Shown here piece by piece: positions 19,347-27,499 of a DNA stretch of 64,000 nucleotides. Each line of letters begins with the position of its first letter. Within the stretch, counting starts at the first letter, position 1. Both the position numbers and the translations under genes were made by a program. This stretch comes from Stenotrophomonas rhizophila (GTDB lineage: Bacteria; Pseudomonadota; Gammaproteobacteria; Xanthomonadales; Xanthomonadaceae): positions 141,831-205,830 of the forward strand of contig NZ_RCDC01000004.1 of NCBI RefSeq assembly GCF_003651185.1, read 5' to 3'. Below the pieces are notes generated by a model. The model saw nothing but the letters and a program-made list of their open reading frames with translations, did not search any database and had not been told where the DNA came from.

Positions 19347-19373
19347 ATAACGGCAATAACCCGGGAAGCTTTA
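19347..19373 (-). promoter_or_regulatory. Predicted FliA promoter for STAS-cheY-cheA
   Basis: On the minus strand TAAA (19370-19373), then 15 bases, then GCCGTTAT (19347-19354). It has a perfect -35, exact spacing and one or two mismatches in the -10. It lies 31 bases before the chosen start. Confidence 0.65.
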
Positions 19374-19386
19374 GCCGTTCCGGCGG

Positions 19387-20400
19387 TCAGTTCAGCAGCT
19401 GCGTCGCATCCAGCAGGATCATCGGCTGGGCGCCACCGCGGGCCACGCCCCGGAAGAGGTCGTTGGAGATCTGGCAGATGCGGGCGGTATCGGGGGGCTC
19501 GATCTGCGAATCGGTGAGGTTGGCGACATCCTCCACGGCCGAGACGCGCAGGCCCATGGTCTCGCCGTTCTCTTCCAGCACCACGATGCGGGTATTGGCG
19601 TCGTTACCGGCGGCGCTGCTGCCCAGGTGGATGCCCAGGTCCATCACCGGCACCACCTGGCCGCGCAGGTTCATGATGCCCAGCATTGCCGGCGAGGTGC
19701 CGCGCAGCGGCAGCAACGGCACCGGCAGGACCACTTCCTGGACCTTGAGCAGTTCCAGCGCGTAGGCCTGGGCGCCGCAGCGCAGGCGCAGCCAGCGGGA
19801 GGTGCGTTCGCTGGCGCGACGGTTCTCGCGCGGGCTGGAGGCCGGGTCACGTGCCTGGCGTTGTAGTTCCTCCCAGCTGCCGGGGCGGCTCTGTGCCAGC
19901 GAAGGGCTGCCGGCGCGGACGCTGGTGGCGGCCGGCATCGGCGGCATCGGCGTCATGGAGGGCATCGGCCGGGCGATCGGTGCGCGGGCGCTTGGCACCG
20001 CCGCGATCGGTGCCGGGGCGGGGGCTGTTGCGGGCGCGTCGGCACCTGTGGCCACGGGATCTATTTCGTAGACGACCTCGGGCGGCAGGTCGTCCCAGCT
20101 GGGGCGGGCTTCGTCCACGGGTGCAGGCATCGCGCCGCTGAGGAGGGGGTCGTTGCGCAGTTCATCGAGCAGGTCGTCGAAGCCCGGCGCGACAGCAATT
20201 GATTCAGCCGCCGAAGCTGCTTCGGTGACGCCCACGTCGACGGTGGCAGACCCGGCGTCCACTGCTTCGATGGCTTCGGTTGCGGCGAGAGCATCCACCA
20301 CCTCGGCCACTGCGACCGGCACCGGCGCCTCTGTCGGCGCCGGCATCGCGTCGCCGAGCAGCTGCTCCAGGTAGTCGTCCAGGACGCCGGCGGTGTTCAT
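19387..20400 (-). CDS. parP: CheW-domain protein, ParP-like array-positioning protein
   Basis: The ATG at 20400 overlaps the parC-like stop by 4 bases and gives 337 residues. The first ~190 residues are alanine/proline-rich and probably disordered, starting with the conserved-looking MNTAGVLDDYLEQLL. The last ~145 are a CheW-like domain (WLRLRCGAQAYALELLKVQEVV, LGIMNLRGQVVPVMDLGIHLG, VSAVEDVANLT, MILLDATQLL). A disordered N-terminus, a CheW-like AIF domain and a ParA-like ATPase next door are the signature of ParP of Vibrio and Pseudomonas, which ties chemotaxis arrays to the cell pole and stabilises CheA in them. The symbol is assigned from architecture and synteny, not from a search. Confidence 0.8.
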   Translation of the reverse strand: MNTAGVLDDYLEQLLGDAMPAPTEAPVPVAVAEVVDALAATEAIEAVDAGSATVDVGVTEAASAAESIAVAPGFDDLLDELRNDPLLSGAMPAPVDEARPSWDDLPPEVVYEIDPVATGADAPATAPAPAPIAAVPSARAPIARPMPSMTPMPPMPAATSVRAGSPSLAQSRPGSWEELQRQARDPASSPRENRRASERTSRWLRLRCGAQAYALELLKVQEVVLPVPLLPLRGTSPAMLGIMNLRGQVVPVMDLGIHLGSSAAGNDANTRIVVLEENGETMGLRVSAVEDVANLTDSQIEPPDTARICQISNDLFRGVARGGAQPMILLDATQLLN

Positions 20401-21188
20401 GCCGCGCGCTCCATCTGCTGCGCATCGTCGGCCAGGATCCATTCCAGGGCGCGGCGGTAGGCGGCCAGGCCACGCCCGGGGTAGTCCTCCGATTGCGGTG
20501 GCACGGTGAGGCTGGCGGCGTTGCAGATCCGGGTGTCGACCGGGATCGCGTCTTCCCAGACGCGGTGGCCGTGCTTGTCCTGCATCAGCTTGACGGTTTC
20601 GTTGCCAGCGCGGGTGCGGCGGTCGAACAGGGTCGGCAGGATCGACATCGGCAGCGGGCGGCGGCGCGAGCGCTCGACCATTTCGCCGGTGCGGACCATC
20701 CCATCCAGGCCGTGCAGGGCCAGCGGCTCGGCCTGGGTGGGGATGATCAGGCGGTCGGCTGCGGCCAGTGCGTTGATCATCAACAGGCCCAGGGTGGGCG
20801 CGCAGTCGAGCAGGATGTAATCGTGCTGTCCCTGATGGCGGCCCAACGCATTCTGCAGGGCCAGGCCGAGGCCGGGCTGGTTCGCGCTGCGGCGCTCCAG
20901 CGTGGCCAGCGCGGCCTGCGCGCAGACGTAGTCCAGGCCCGGGATGTCGCTGTGGTGGGCGAGGGTGGAAAGCTCGGCCGGTGGCGCGGCGAACAGTTCC
21001 AGCACGCCCTGCGGCGGTGGATCCAGCGGCACGCCGAAGGCGCGGGTCAGCGACGAATGCGGATCCAGATCGATCAACAGCACGCGGTGGCCCTGCGTAG
21101 CCAAGCCGCGGCCGAGCGCGAGCGTTGTGGTGGTCTTGCCCACCCCGCCTTTCTGATTGGCAACAGCCCAGATACGCATGCGGTTCAC
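20397..21188 (-). CDS. parC: ParA-family ATPase, ParC-like chemotaxis positioning protein
   Basis: The 263-residue protein starts with a GTG that overlaps the motD stop by 4 bases; an ATG three codons later is the alternative. It has the deviant Walker A of ParA/MinD ATPases (NQKGGVGKTTTT), LIDLDPHSSLT, and DYILLDCAPTLG. In Vibrio, a ParA-like protein beside motility genes (ParC) places chemotaxis arrays at the old pole and works with ParP; the gene order motC-motD-parC-parP here matches the Pseudomonas and Vibrio type. It is distinct from FlhG at 26612, which controls flagellar number. Confidence 0.85.
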   Translation of the reverse strand: MNRMRIWAVANQKGGVGKTTTTLALGRGLATQGHRVLLIDLDPHSSLTRAFGVPLDPPPQGVLELFAAPPAELSTLAHHSDIPGLDYVCAQAALATLERRSANQPGLGLALQNALGRHQGQHDYILLDCAPTLGLLMINALAAADRLIIPTQAEPLALHGLDGMVRTGEMVERSRRRPLPMSILPTLFDRRTRAGNETVKLMQDKHGHRVWEDAIPVDTRICNAASLTVPPQSEDYPGRGLAAYRRALEWILADDAQQMERAA

Positions 21189-22186
21189 TCCTTCATTGCG
21201 GGCGGAACGGCGGCGCCAACGCGGCTGCCGGCCGGCACCGGTGGCAACTGCACCGGTGCGATGGGGGTAACAGGGGTGCTGGCGGCCGGTGCCTTGGCCG
21301 CATCGGCGGCGTCGGCATCGGCGCTGAGCCGGTCGGTGATCGGATCGATGCTCTGCGCGGTATCGGCCAGGATGATCACCATCACCCGCCGGTTGCGGTT
21401 GCGGCCTTCGGCGCTGGCATTGTCTTCGCGCGGGCGGAATTGGCCATAGCCAACCATCGCCAGCCGTGCCGGCTGCAGGCCCTGATCGGCGAACAGGTGC
21501 ACCACGCTGGCCGCGCGCCCAGCCGACAGCTCCCAGTTGGAGGGGAACAGCGAGGTGGCGATCGGGATGTTGTCGGTGTGGCCTTCCACGCGCACGCCGT
21601 TGGGTGCATCACGCAGCACTACGGCCAGCTTGGAGAGGGTGTCGCGCGCGTGCACATCCAACGTGGCCGAGCCGGTCGGGAACAGGATGTCGCTGTTGAT
21701 CTCCACTTCGATCCACAGCTCTGTGCGACGCACGGTGATCATGCCGCGTTCGATCAGCGGCGCCAGCGTGGCGGTGAGCTTGTCGGCGATGCCGTTGAGC
21801 TGACGCTCGGCGCGCTGCAGCTGTTCCTGGTTGCGGATCGAGACCGGCATGCGCATCTGCGAGGCCATCGCCGGCAGCAGGGTCGGGTCGTTGCTGGGGG
21901 CGGGGGCGGAGGGGCCGATCTTGGTCCCGGCCCTGATCACCGAGGGGCTGTCCCAGCCGCCCCCCTGGACCTGCTGGTTGCCGACCTGCACCGGGTTGAT
22001 GGTGCGCGGCGCGCCACCGAAGGCGGTGGTCAGCGCGTCGGCCATGATCCGGTATTTGCCCTCGTTGAGCGAGGAGATGGCGTACATCACCACGAAGAAG
22101 GCGAGCAGCAGCGTCATGAGGTCGGCGTAAGGGATCGCCCAGGCCTCATGGTTGGCATGTTCTTCGTGGTGCTTGCGGCGGGCCAT
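21185..22186 (-). CDS. motD: Flagellar stator protein MotD (MotB family)
   Basis: The ATG at 22186 (MARRKHHEEH) lies 1 base after the motC stop and gives 333 residues; an open frame continues upstream but overlaps motC. One membrane helix (LMTLLLAFFVVMYAISS) carries the functional aspartate just before it in IPYADLMTLL. The C-terminal OmpA-like peptidoglycan-binding domain has VRVEGHTDNIPI and GRAASVVHLF. The tail after it is rich in alanine and proline. With MotC it forms the proton-driven stator. The pair is of the MotCD type, which in Pseudomonas supports swarming and motion in viscous media and interacts with cyclic-di-GMP effectors. No motAB is in the window. Confidence 0.94.
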   Translation of the reverse strand: MARRKHHEEHANHEAWAIPYADLMTLLLAFFVVMYAISSLNEGKYRIMADALTTAFGGAPRTINPVQVGNQQVQGGGWDSPSVIRAGTKIGPSAPAPSNDPTLLPAMASQMRMPVSIRNQEQLQRAERQLNGIADKLTATLAPLIERGMITVRRTELWIEVEINSDILFPTGSATLDVHARDTLSKLAVVLRDAPNGVRVEGHTDNIPIATSLFPSNWELSAGRAASVVHLFADQGLQPARLAMVGYGQFRPREDNASAEGRNRNRRVMVIILADTAQSIDPITDRLSADADAADAAKAPAASTPVTPIAPVQLPPVPAGSRVGAAVPPAMKE

Positions 22187-22187
22187 G

Positions 22188-22928
22188 TCAGTGCAGGAAC
22201 CCGGACAGGTTGGTTTCGATGTTGCGCGGGTTCTCACCCTGGGCGATGGAAATCAGCCCTTCGATGATCATTTCGCGGTCGCGGCTGTTGTGGTGGATCA
22301 CGCTCTTGAGCTTGGCCGAGACCGGCAGGAACAGCAGGTTGGCCGAGGCGATGCCGTAGATGGTGGCGGTGAACGCCGCCGCGATGCCGTGGCCGAGCTT
22401 GCTCGGGTCGGCAAGATTCTTCATCACCGCGATCAGGCCGAGCACCGCGCCGATGATGCCCAGCGTCGGCGCATAGATGCCCATGCCCTCGAACACCTTG
22501 GACGCGGCCAGATCCTGGCTTTCCTGGCTGCTCAGCTCGATCTCCATCATGTGCCGGATGGTCTCCGGCTCCACGCCGTCCACCAGCAGCTGCAGCCCCT
22601 TGCGCAGGAACGGATCGTCCTGGGCGTCGACCTGCGCTTCCAGACCGAGCAGGCCCTGGCGGCGGGCGATGTTGCTCCACTCCACGATCTGCTGGATCAG
22701 GTGGCGGCGGTCGCTGCTCGGCGGCAGGATCACCCACTTCACGATCTTGAAGGCGTGCTTGAACACGGCCGGCGAGGTATGCAGCAGGATCGAGGCGATG
22801 GTGCCGACGATGACGATCACGAAGGCGGCCGGCGACCACAGCGACGCCAGACCGGCCCCCTTGAGGATGCTGCCGCCGACCAGTGAGGCCAACGCGAGGA
22901 AAAGTCCAATGAGGCTGAGTCTGTCCAT
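22188..22928 (-). CDS. motC: Flagellar stator protein MotC (MotA family)
   Basis: The 246-residue protein has four predicted membrane segments: residues 5-25 and 33-50 before a large cytoplasmic loop, then two after it (GIYAPTLGIIGAVLGLIAVM and GIAAAFTATIYGIASANLLFLPV), with the conserved proline and the TxGxxG-like pattern of MotA. The cytoplasmic loop (RRHLIQQIVEWSNIARRQGLLGLE) is the rotor-interacting region. It forms a ring around MotD and drives the motor by proton flow. A FliA promoter lies directly upstream, so motC-motD-parC-parP is probably its own operon as well as being readable from cheA. Confidence 0.95.
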   Translation of the reverse strand: MDRLSLIGLFLALASLVGGSILKGAGLASLWSPAAFVIVIVGTIASILLHTSPAVFKHAFKIVKWVILPPSSDRRHLIQQIVEWSNIARRQGLLGLEAQVDAQDDPFLRKGLQLLVDGVEPETIRHMMEIELSSQESQDLAASKVFEGMGIYAPTLGIIGAVLGLIAVMKNLADPSKLGHGIAAAFTATIYGIASANLLFLPVSAKLKSVIHHNSRDREMIIEGLISIAQGENPRNIETNLSGFLH

Positions 22929-22935
22929 GGGTCCG

Positions 22936-22962
22936 TTATCGGCTTGTGTGAATGGGACTTGA
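22936..22962 (-). promoter_or_regulatory. Predicted FliA promoter for motC-motD-parC-parP
   Basis: On the minus strand TCAAGTCC (-35, from 22962), with exactly 15 bases between TCAA and the perfect GCCGATAA (22936-22943). This is one of the best matches in the window; the start codon is 8 bases further on, so the leader must be very short or the site regulates differently. Confidence 0.65.
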
Positions 22963-23007
22963 GACGCCGAAGGAATCCAGTGATGCGGCGGTCACACTTT
23001 CACGCGG

Positions 23008-24840
23008 TCAATCGTGGTGGGTACGCAGCCCGTCCACGTCCAGGATCAGCGCCATGCGGCCGTCACCGATGAGGGTGGCGCCGGCATAGCCACGCAACCC
23101 GCGCAGGGCTTTCGGAAGCGGCTTGATCACGACTTCCTCGCGGCCGCGCACCTGGTCCACCACCAGGCCGAAGCGGGCTTCACCGGCCTGCAGTACGACG
23201 ATGGTCAGCAGTGAGGACGGCATCGGCTCGACATCGAGCCAGTGGCGCAGATCGACCAGCGCGAGCGTGTGCGATTTGCGGTCCAGCACGGCGCGGCCGT
23301 CGAACCAGCCCAGGGAGGTGTTGGGGGCATGCAGCACCTCCATCACGCGGGCCAGGGGCAGGGCGTAGACGTCTTCGCCGGCCTGCACCAGCAGGGTCGG
23401 CAGGATCGCCAGGGTCAGCGGCACGCGGATCATGAAGCGGCTGCCGCGGCCCAGCTCGGATTGGATCTGGATCTGGCCGCTGAGCTCGCGGATGCGGGAC
23501 TGGACCACGTCCATGCCCACGCCGCGGCCGGAGATGTCGGTGACCTGTTGCTTGGTCGAGAAACCGGGCAGGAACACCAGGTGCAGGCATTCCTCGCTGC
23601 TCAGGCGGGCAGCGGCTTCCGGATCGATCAAGCCCTTCTCGCGTGCCTTCTGGCGCAGGCGTTCGGGGTCGATACCCGCGCCGTCGTCCTGCACTTCGAT
23701 GCTGACGTAGTCGCCTTCCTGCTGCGCGGACAGGCGCACGTGGCCACTGCGCGGCTTGCCCTGGGCCTCGCGCAGGTCCGGCATTTCCACGCCGTGGTCG
23801 ATCGCGTTGCGGACCAGATGGACCAGAGGATCGGCCAGCGCTTCGACCAGGTTGCGGTCCAGCTCGGTTTCCGCACCGATCAGCTCAAGTTCGACCTCCT
23901 TCTTCAGCGAGCGCGCGACATCGCGCGCCACCTTGGGGAAGCGCGAGAACACCTTGCCGACCGGCTGCATGCGGGTGCGCATGACCGCCGACTGCAGGCG
24001 GGCGGTGGCGATGTCCAACGTGGAGACCGCACGGTCAAGCTCTTCATCGTGCAGGCGCGCACGCAGGGTCTTGAGCCGGTTGCGTGAGAGCACCAGCTCG
24101 CCGATCAGGTTGACGATCGCATCCAGGCGCTTGGTGTCCACGCGCACGGTGTGTTCGGCTTCGGCGACCGGTTTGGCCGGGGCCGGCTTGGCGCCCGGTG
24201 CGGCCGGCGCAGCCACGGCGCGCGGTGCAGCCACCGGCGCGGCGGCACCGGCCTTGGCGCCGGGAACAGCGCCACCGTGCAGCTGGTCCAGCAGGGCTTC
24301 GAACTCGTCCTCGCCGATCAGGCCGTCATCTTTCTTCGGGGCCGCGATGGCGGTCGGTGCGGCACCGCCATGCAACTGGTCGAGCAGCGCCTCGAACTCA
24401 TCATCGGTGATCATCTCGCCGCCGCTGGCCGTGGTGGCAGCCGCCGGCGCCGGCGTGGCCGGCCCGCTGACGTCGAACTGGGCGATCAGCTCCGGCGGGG
24501 CGTAGCCCGGCTCGGTCCCGGCCGAGACCGAATCCAGCATCGACTGCAGGTAATCCAGCGATTGCTGGGCCGCATCGAAGTGGTGGGCCTGCAGCGTGGC
24601 CTGGCCGGAGCGGGCCATGCCGAGGGTTTCCTCGGCGGCGTGGCACAGCTCGACCATCGCCTGGATGCCGAGGAAGCCGGCACCGCCCTTGAGCGTGTGG
24701 AAGCCACGGAACACGGCGTTGAGCTGGTCGGCATCCTGGGGCGCCTGCTCCAGCGACACCAGCTGTTCGCCGAGGCGATCCAGGATTTCCTGGGCCTCGA
24801 GGATGAAGTCGGCAGCGATATCGTCTGGCACAGCACTCAT
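23008..24840 (-). CDS. cheA: Chemotaxis histidine kinase CheA (second copy, flagellar type)
   Basis: The 610-residue protein carries HPt His48 (GFHTLKGG), a long linker, dimerisation helices (TKRLDAIVNLIGELVLSRNRL), the ATPase with HLVRNAIDHGVE, DDGAGID and GRGVGMDVV, and a CheW-like end. The linker holds a striking tandem repeat: DEFEALLDQLHGGA occurs at residues 147-160 and again at 178-191 (the last G and A are at 190-191). In Vibrio the corresponding linker includes a localisation (LID) region bound by ParP; the nearby ParC and ParP make that role likely. It follows cheZ by 5 bases and is the kinase of the flagellar cheY-cheZ-cheA set. Confidence 0.96.
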   Translation of the reverse strand: MSAVPDDIAADFILEAQEILDRLGEQLVSLEQAPQDADQLNAVFRGFHTLKGGAGFLGIQAMVELCHAAEETLGMARSGQATLQAHHFDAAQQSLDYLQSMLDSVSAGTEPGYAPPELIAQFDVSGPATPAPAAATTASGGEMITDDEFEALLDQLHGGAAPTAIAAPKKDDGLIGEDEFEALLDQLHGGAVPGAKAGAAAPVAAPRAVAAPAAPGAKPAPAKPVAEAEHTVRVDTKRLDAIVNLIGELVLSRNRLKTLRARLHDEELDRAVSTLDIATARLQSAVMRTRMQPVGKVFSRFPKVARDVARSLKKEVELELIGAETELDRNLVEALADPLVHLVRNAIDHGVEMPDLREAQGKPRSGHVRLSAQQEGDYVSIEVQDDGAGIDPERLRQKAREKGLIDPEAAARLSSEECLHLVFLPGFSTKQQVTDISGRGVGMDVVQSRIRELSGQIQIQSELGRGSRFMIRVPLTLAILPTLLVQAGEDVYALPLARVMEVLHAPNTSLGWFDGRAVLDRKSHTLALVDLRHWLDVEPMPSSLLTIVVLQAGEARFGLVVDQVRGREEVVIKPLPKALRGLRGYAGATLIGDGRMALILDVDGLRTHHD

Positions 24841-24845
24841 GATCG

Positions 24846-25460
24846 TTACAGTCCCAGGTCCGAGAGCAGGTCGTCGGCGTCGTTCTGTGACACCGCATGG
24901 CGATCCAGGCCCTTCAGGGCCGGGCCGGCCAGGCCGTTGTTGTCGCGCTTGTTCTCGTCTTCCTGCGGGGGCAGGCCGAGCGCACCGAAGCCCTCATGCA
25001 CGCGACGCACGATCCCGACCACGCGGCGGATGATCTGCCCGGTCAGGTCCTGGTAGCTCTGGGTCAGCGCGATTTCGGTGAGGTTGTGGCGGATCCGGTC
25101 CAGTTGCTGGCCCTGGTCGGGCGTCAACCCGTTGGCGCGCAGCTGTTCGGTGAGCGAGCGACATTCTTCGGCCAGGTCCAGCGTGCGGTGGGTGGCCTGT
25201 TCGGTCATCGCCACCACGTGGTCCAGGCGCGCGCAGGCGTCATCCAGCTCGCCGGCTTCGCTGGGCAGGCTGGGCAGTTCGCCCAAGGCCTGGCCGAGCT
25301 CGCGGGCCAGGCGGTTCAGGCCGGCCATCATCGGCTGCGTGCGCAGCGCGGCGAGGGCGTCGATTTCCCGGCGCCAACCGGCTTCGTCACCGCTTTCCAG
25401 CGCGGCCAGGGCATCCTGCAGGCGCTGCACCAGCGCGGATTTGTCGCTCAGGGTTTCCAT
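24846..25460 (-). CDS. cheZ: CheY-phosphate phosphatase CheZ
   Basis: The 204-residue helical protein has the CheZ core with QSYQDLTGQIIRRVV, where the aspartate and glutamine act on CheY-phosphate. Its last residues, SQNDADDLLSDLGL, closely match the CheY-binding tail of E. coli CheZ. It ends the CheY signal by dephosphorylation. The ATG overlaps the cheY stop by one base (TGATG), and cheA follows after 5 bases, giving a coupled fliA-cheY-cheZ-cheA order as in Pseudomonas and Vibrio. Confidence 0.97.
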   Translation of the reverse strand: METLSDKSALVQRLQDALAALESGDEAGWRREIDALAALRTQPMMAGLNRLARELGQALGELPSLPSEAGELDDACARLDHVVAMTEQATHRTLDLAEECRSLTEQLRANGLTPDQGQQLDRIRHNLTEIALTQSYQDLTGQIIRRVVGIVRRVHEGFGALGLPPQEDENKRDNNGLAGPALKGLDRHAVSQNDADDLLSDLGL

Positions 25461-25852
25461 CAGGCGCTCGCCGCCAGGCGTTCAAAGATCTTGCCGAGCT
25501 TTTCTTCCAGGGTCTGGGCGGTGAACGGCTTGATGATGTACCCGTTCACGCCGGCCTGCGCCGCTTCAATGATCTGCTCGCGCTTGGCTTCCGCGGTCAC
25601 CATCAGCACCGGGAGCGTCTTGAGCTTGGCGTCGGCACGCACGGCCTTGAGCAGGTCGATGCCGGTCATGACCGGCATGTTCCAGTCGGTGACCACGAAA
25701 TCGAACGGCTGGCTCTGCAACAGCGCCAGCGCGGCATGCCCGTCCTCGGCTTCGGCCGTATTGGTGAAGCCCAGATCGCCCAGCAGGTTCTTGACGATAC
25801 GACGCATGGTCGAGAAGTCGTCGACGATCAGGATACGCATGTTCTTGTTCAA
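25460..25852 (-). CDS. cheY: Chemotaxis motor response regulator CheY
   Basis: I choose a TTG start at 25852 ([18 protein letters not shown]) because GAGG lies 8 bases upstream, whereas the ATG at 25840 would be 20 bases away; the 130-residue length also matches E. coli CheY. Key residues are the DD pair at 11-12, Asp56 in VVTDWNMP, Thr in MVTAEA and Lys108 in IIKPF. CheY-phosphate binds FliM (which carries the N-terminal binding motif here) to switch the motor. It is flanked by fliA and cheZ. Confidence 0.96.
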   Translation of the reverse strand: MNKNMRILIVDDFSTMRRIVKNLLGDLGFTNTAEAEDGHAALALLQSQPFDFVVTDWNMPVMTGIDLLKAVRADAKLKTLPVLMVTAEAKREQIIEAAQAGVNGYIIKPFTAQTLEEKLGKIFERLAASA

Positions 25853-25868
25853 AGCACTTTCCTCGATT

Positions 25869-26615
25869 TCAATGGTTCTCGAGGCCGGCGTCTGCCGCCT
25901 CGAAGATCTTCAGCCGGCCCCGCAGGCGCAGCACGGCCTGGCCATGGATCTGGCACACGCGCGATTCGCTGACACCCAACACGGCGCCGATCTCTTTCAG
26001 GTTCAGTTCCTGCTCGTAGTACAGCGACAGCACCAGCTGTTCGCGCTCGGGCAGCAGGCCGATCGCGTTGCCCAGCTCACGCCCGAACTCGCCGCGTTCC
26101 AGCACCTGCTGCGGGGTCGGGCCGCCCTGGGCGACGGTGTCCAGTTCGCCCTGGTCCTCGATCCGCGATTCCAGGCTCAGCACCTGGCCCCGCGAGGCGT
26201 CTTCCATCAGGCGCAGGTAATCCGGCAGCGGCATGTCCATCGCGGCGGCCACTTCGGTGGCGCTGGCGGCACGGCCGGTGCTCTGCTCCAGGCGACGGAT
26301 GGTCGCGGCGGCATCGCGGGCGCGGCGGTGCACCGAGCGCGGCACCCAGTCGCCACGGCGGATTTCATCGATCATCGAACCGCGGATGCGGATCGAGGCG
26401 TAGGTTTCGAACGAGGCGCCCTGGTCGGCGTCGTAGCTGCGCGAGGCCTCGATCAGGCCCATCATGCCGGCCTGGATCAGGTCGTCGACCTCCACGCTGG
26501 CTGGCAGACGTGCCGCCAGATGATGGGCGATGCGGCGGACCAGATCCGAGTGCTGGGCAATGCACTCGTTGGCCGCGGTCCGCTGGACTTCTTTGTATTG
26601 TGCTGCGCCCTTCAT
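25869..26615 (-). CDS. fliA: RNA polymerase sigma-28 factor FliA
   Basis: The 248-residue protein has the sigma regions of FliA: region 2 ([37 protein letters not shown]), region 3 with [13 protein letters not shown], and region 4 ([37 protein letters not shown]). It directs RNA polymerase to late flagellar and chemotaxis promoters such as the GCCGATAA sites listed elsewhere in this window. The gene overlaps flhG by 4 bases and precedes cheY by 16 bases. FlgM, its usual anti-sigma factor, is not in the window. Confidence 0.97.
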   Translation of the reverse strand: MKGAAQYKEVQRTAANECIAQHSDLVRRIAHHLAARLPASVEVDDLIQAGMMGLIEASRSYDADQGASFETYASIRIRGSMIDEIRRGDWVPRSVHRRARDAAATIRRLEQSTGRAASATEVAAAMDMPLPDYLRLMEDASRGQVLSLESRIEDQGELDTVAQGGPTPQQVLERGEFGRELGNAIGLLPEREQLVLSLYYEQELNLKEIGAVLGVSESRVCQIHGQAVLRLRGRLKIFEAADAGLENH

Positions 26616-27499
26616 ACCGTCACCCCGCGTTGCTTGAGGATGCGTTCCAGGAAGAATTCGACCCCGCCACGCGGCTCGGTCGGGGCCTGCCAGCGGGCGG
26701 TGCGGCGCGCGATCTCGGTCAGCGCCAGGGCGGCCGGGCTGGACGGGTAGGCCTTCACCACCGGCTGCTGGCGCTGCACCGACAGGCGCAGCCAGTCATC
26801 CTGCGGCACGCAGCCCAGGTAGTTCAGCGAGACATCGGCGAGGAACTTCTCGCAGACGCGGCTCAGCTTTTCGTACAGCACGCGGCCTTCGTTCGGGTCG
26901 CGCACCATGTTGGCCACCACCTGGATCCGGTCCACGCCGCGCTCGCGCGAGAGGACCTTGATCAGCGCGTAGGCGTCGGTGATCGAGGCCGGCTCATCGC
27001 AGACCACCACCACGGTGTCCTGTGCGGCCTGGCAGAAGGTCAGCACGCCATCGGTGATGCCGGCGGCGGTATCCACGATCATGATGTCCAGCTCGCGCTC
27101 GAGCTCGGAGAACACGTTGACCAGGCCGACGTGCTCGGCCGGCTGCAGCTCGGCCATGTGGCGGCGGCCGGAGGCGGCCGGGACCACCAGCACGCCGCCG
27201 GGGCCTTCCATGATCACTTCTTCCAGCGTGCAGCGCCCGGCGACGAGGTCGGCCAGGGTCACCTTCGGCTGCAGGCCGAGGATCACGTCGATGTTGGCCA
27301 GGCCGAGGTCGGCATCCAGCAGCAGCGTGCGCTTGCCCATGTCTGCCAGCGCCACGGCCAGATTGGCCGAAACGTTCGTTTTGCCCACGCCGCCCTTGCC
27401 GCCGGTGACGGCGATGGTGCGGACCGGGCCCAGCGGCTGGCTTCGGGTAGCCGACAACGGGAAGGTCTTGGTCAGCTTGGCGTACTCACGCGACGGCAT
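26612..27499 (-). CDS. flhG: Flagellar number regulator FlhG (FleN)
   Basis: The 295-residue MinD-like ATPase has the deviant Walker A in VTGGKGGVGKTNVSANLAVAL, LLLDADLGLANIDVILG, and DIMIVDTAAGI. The N-terminal ~25 residues before the P-loop include RSQPLGPVRTIAV, the place where FlhG of other species touches FlhF. FlhG limits flagellar number and in Pseudomonas also binds and restrains FleQ, encoded at 56374. The start overlaps the flhF end by 14 bases and the end overlaps fliA by 4, so flhF-flhG-fliA are probably co-translated. Confidence 0.96.
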   Translation of the reverse strand: MPSREYAKLTKTFPLSATRSQPLGPVRTIAVTGGKGGVGKTNVSANLAVALADMGKRTLLLDADLGLANIDVILGLQPKVTLADLVAGRCTLEEVIMEGPGGVLVVPAASGRRHMAELQPAEHVGLVNVFSELERELDIMIVDTAAGITDGVLTFCQAAQDTVVVVCDEPASITDAYALIKVLSRERGVDRIQVVANMVRDPNEGRVLYEKLSRVCEKFLADVSLNYLGCVPQDDWLRLSVQRQQPVVKAYPSSPAALALTEIARRTARWQAPTEPRGGVEFFLERILKQRGVTV

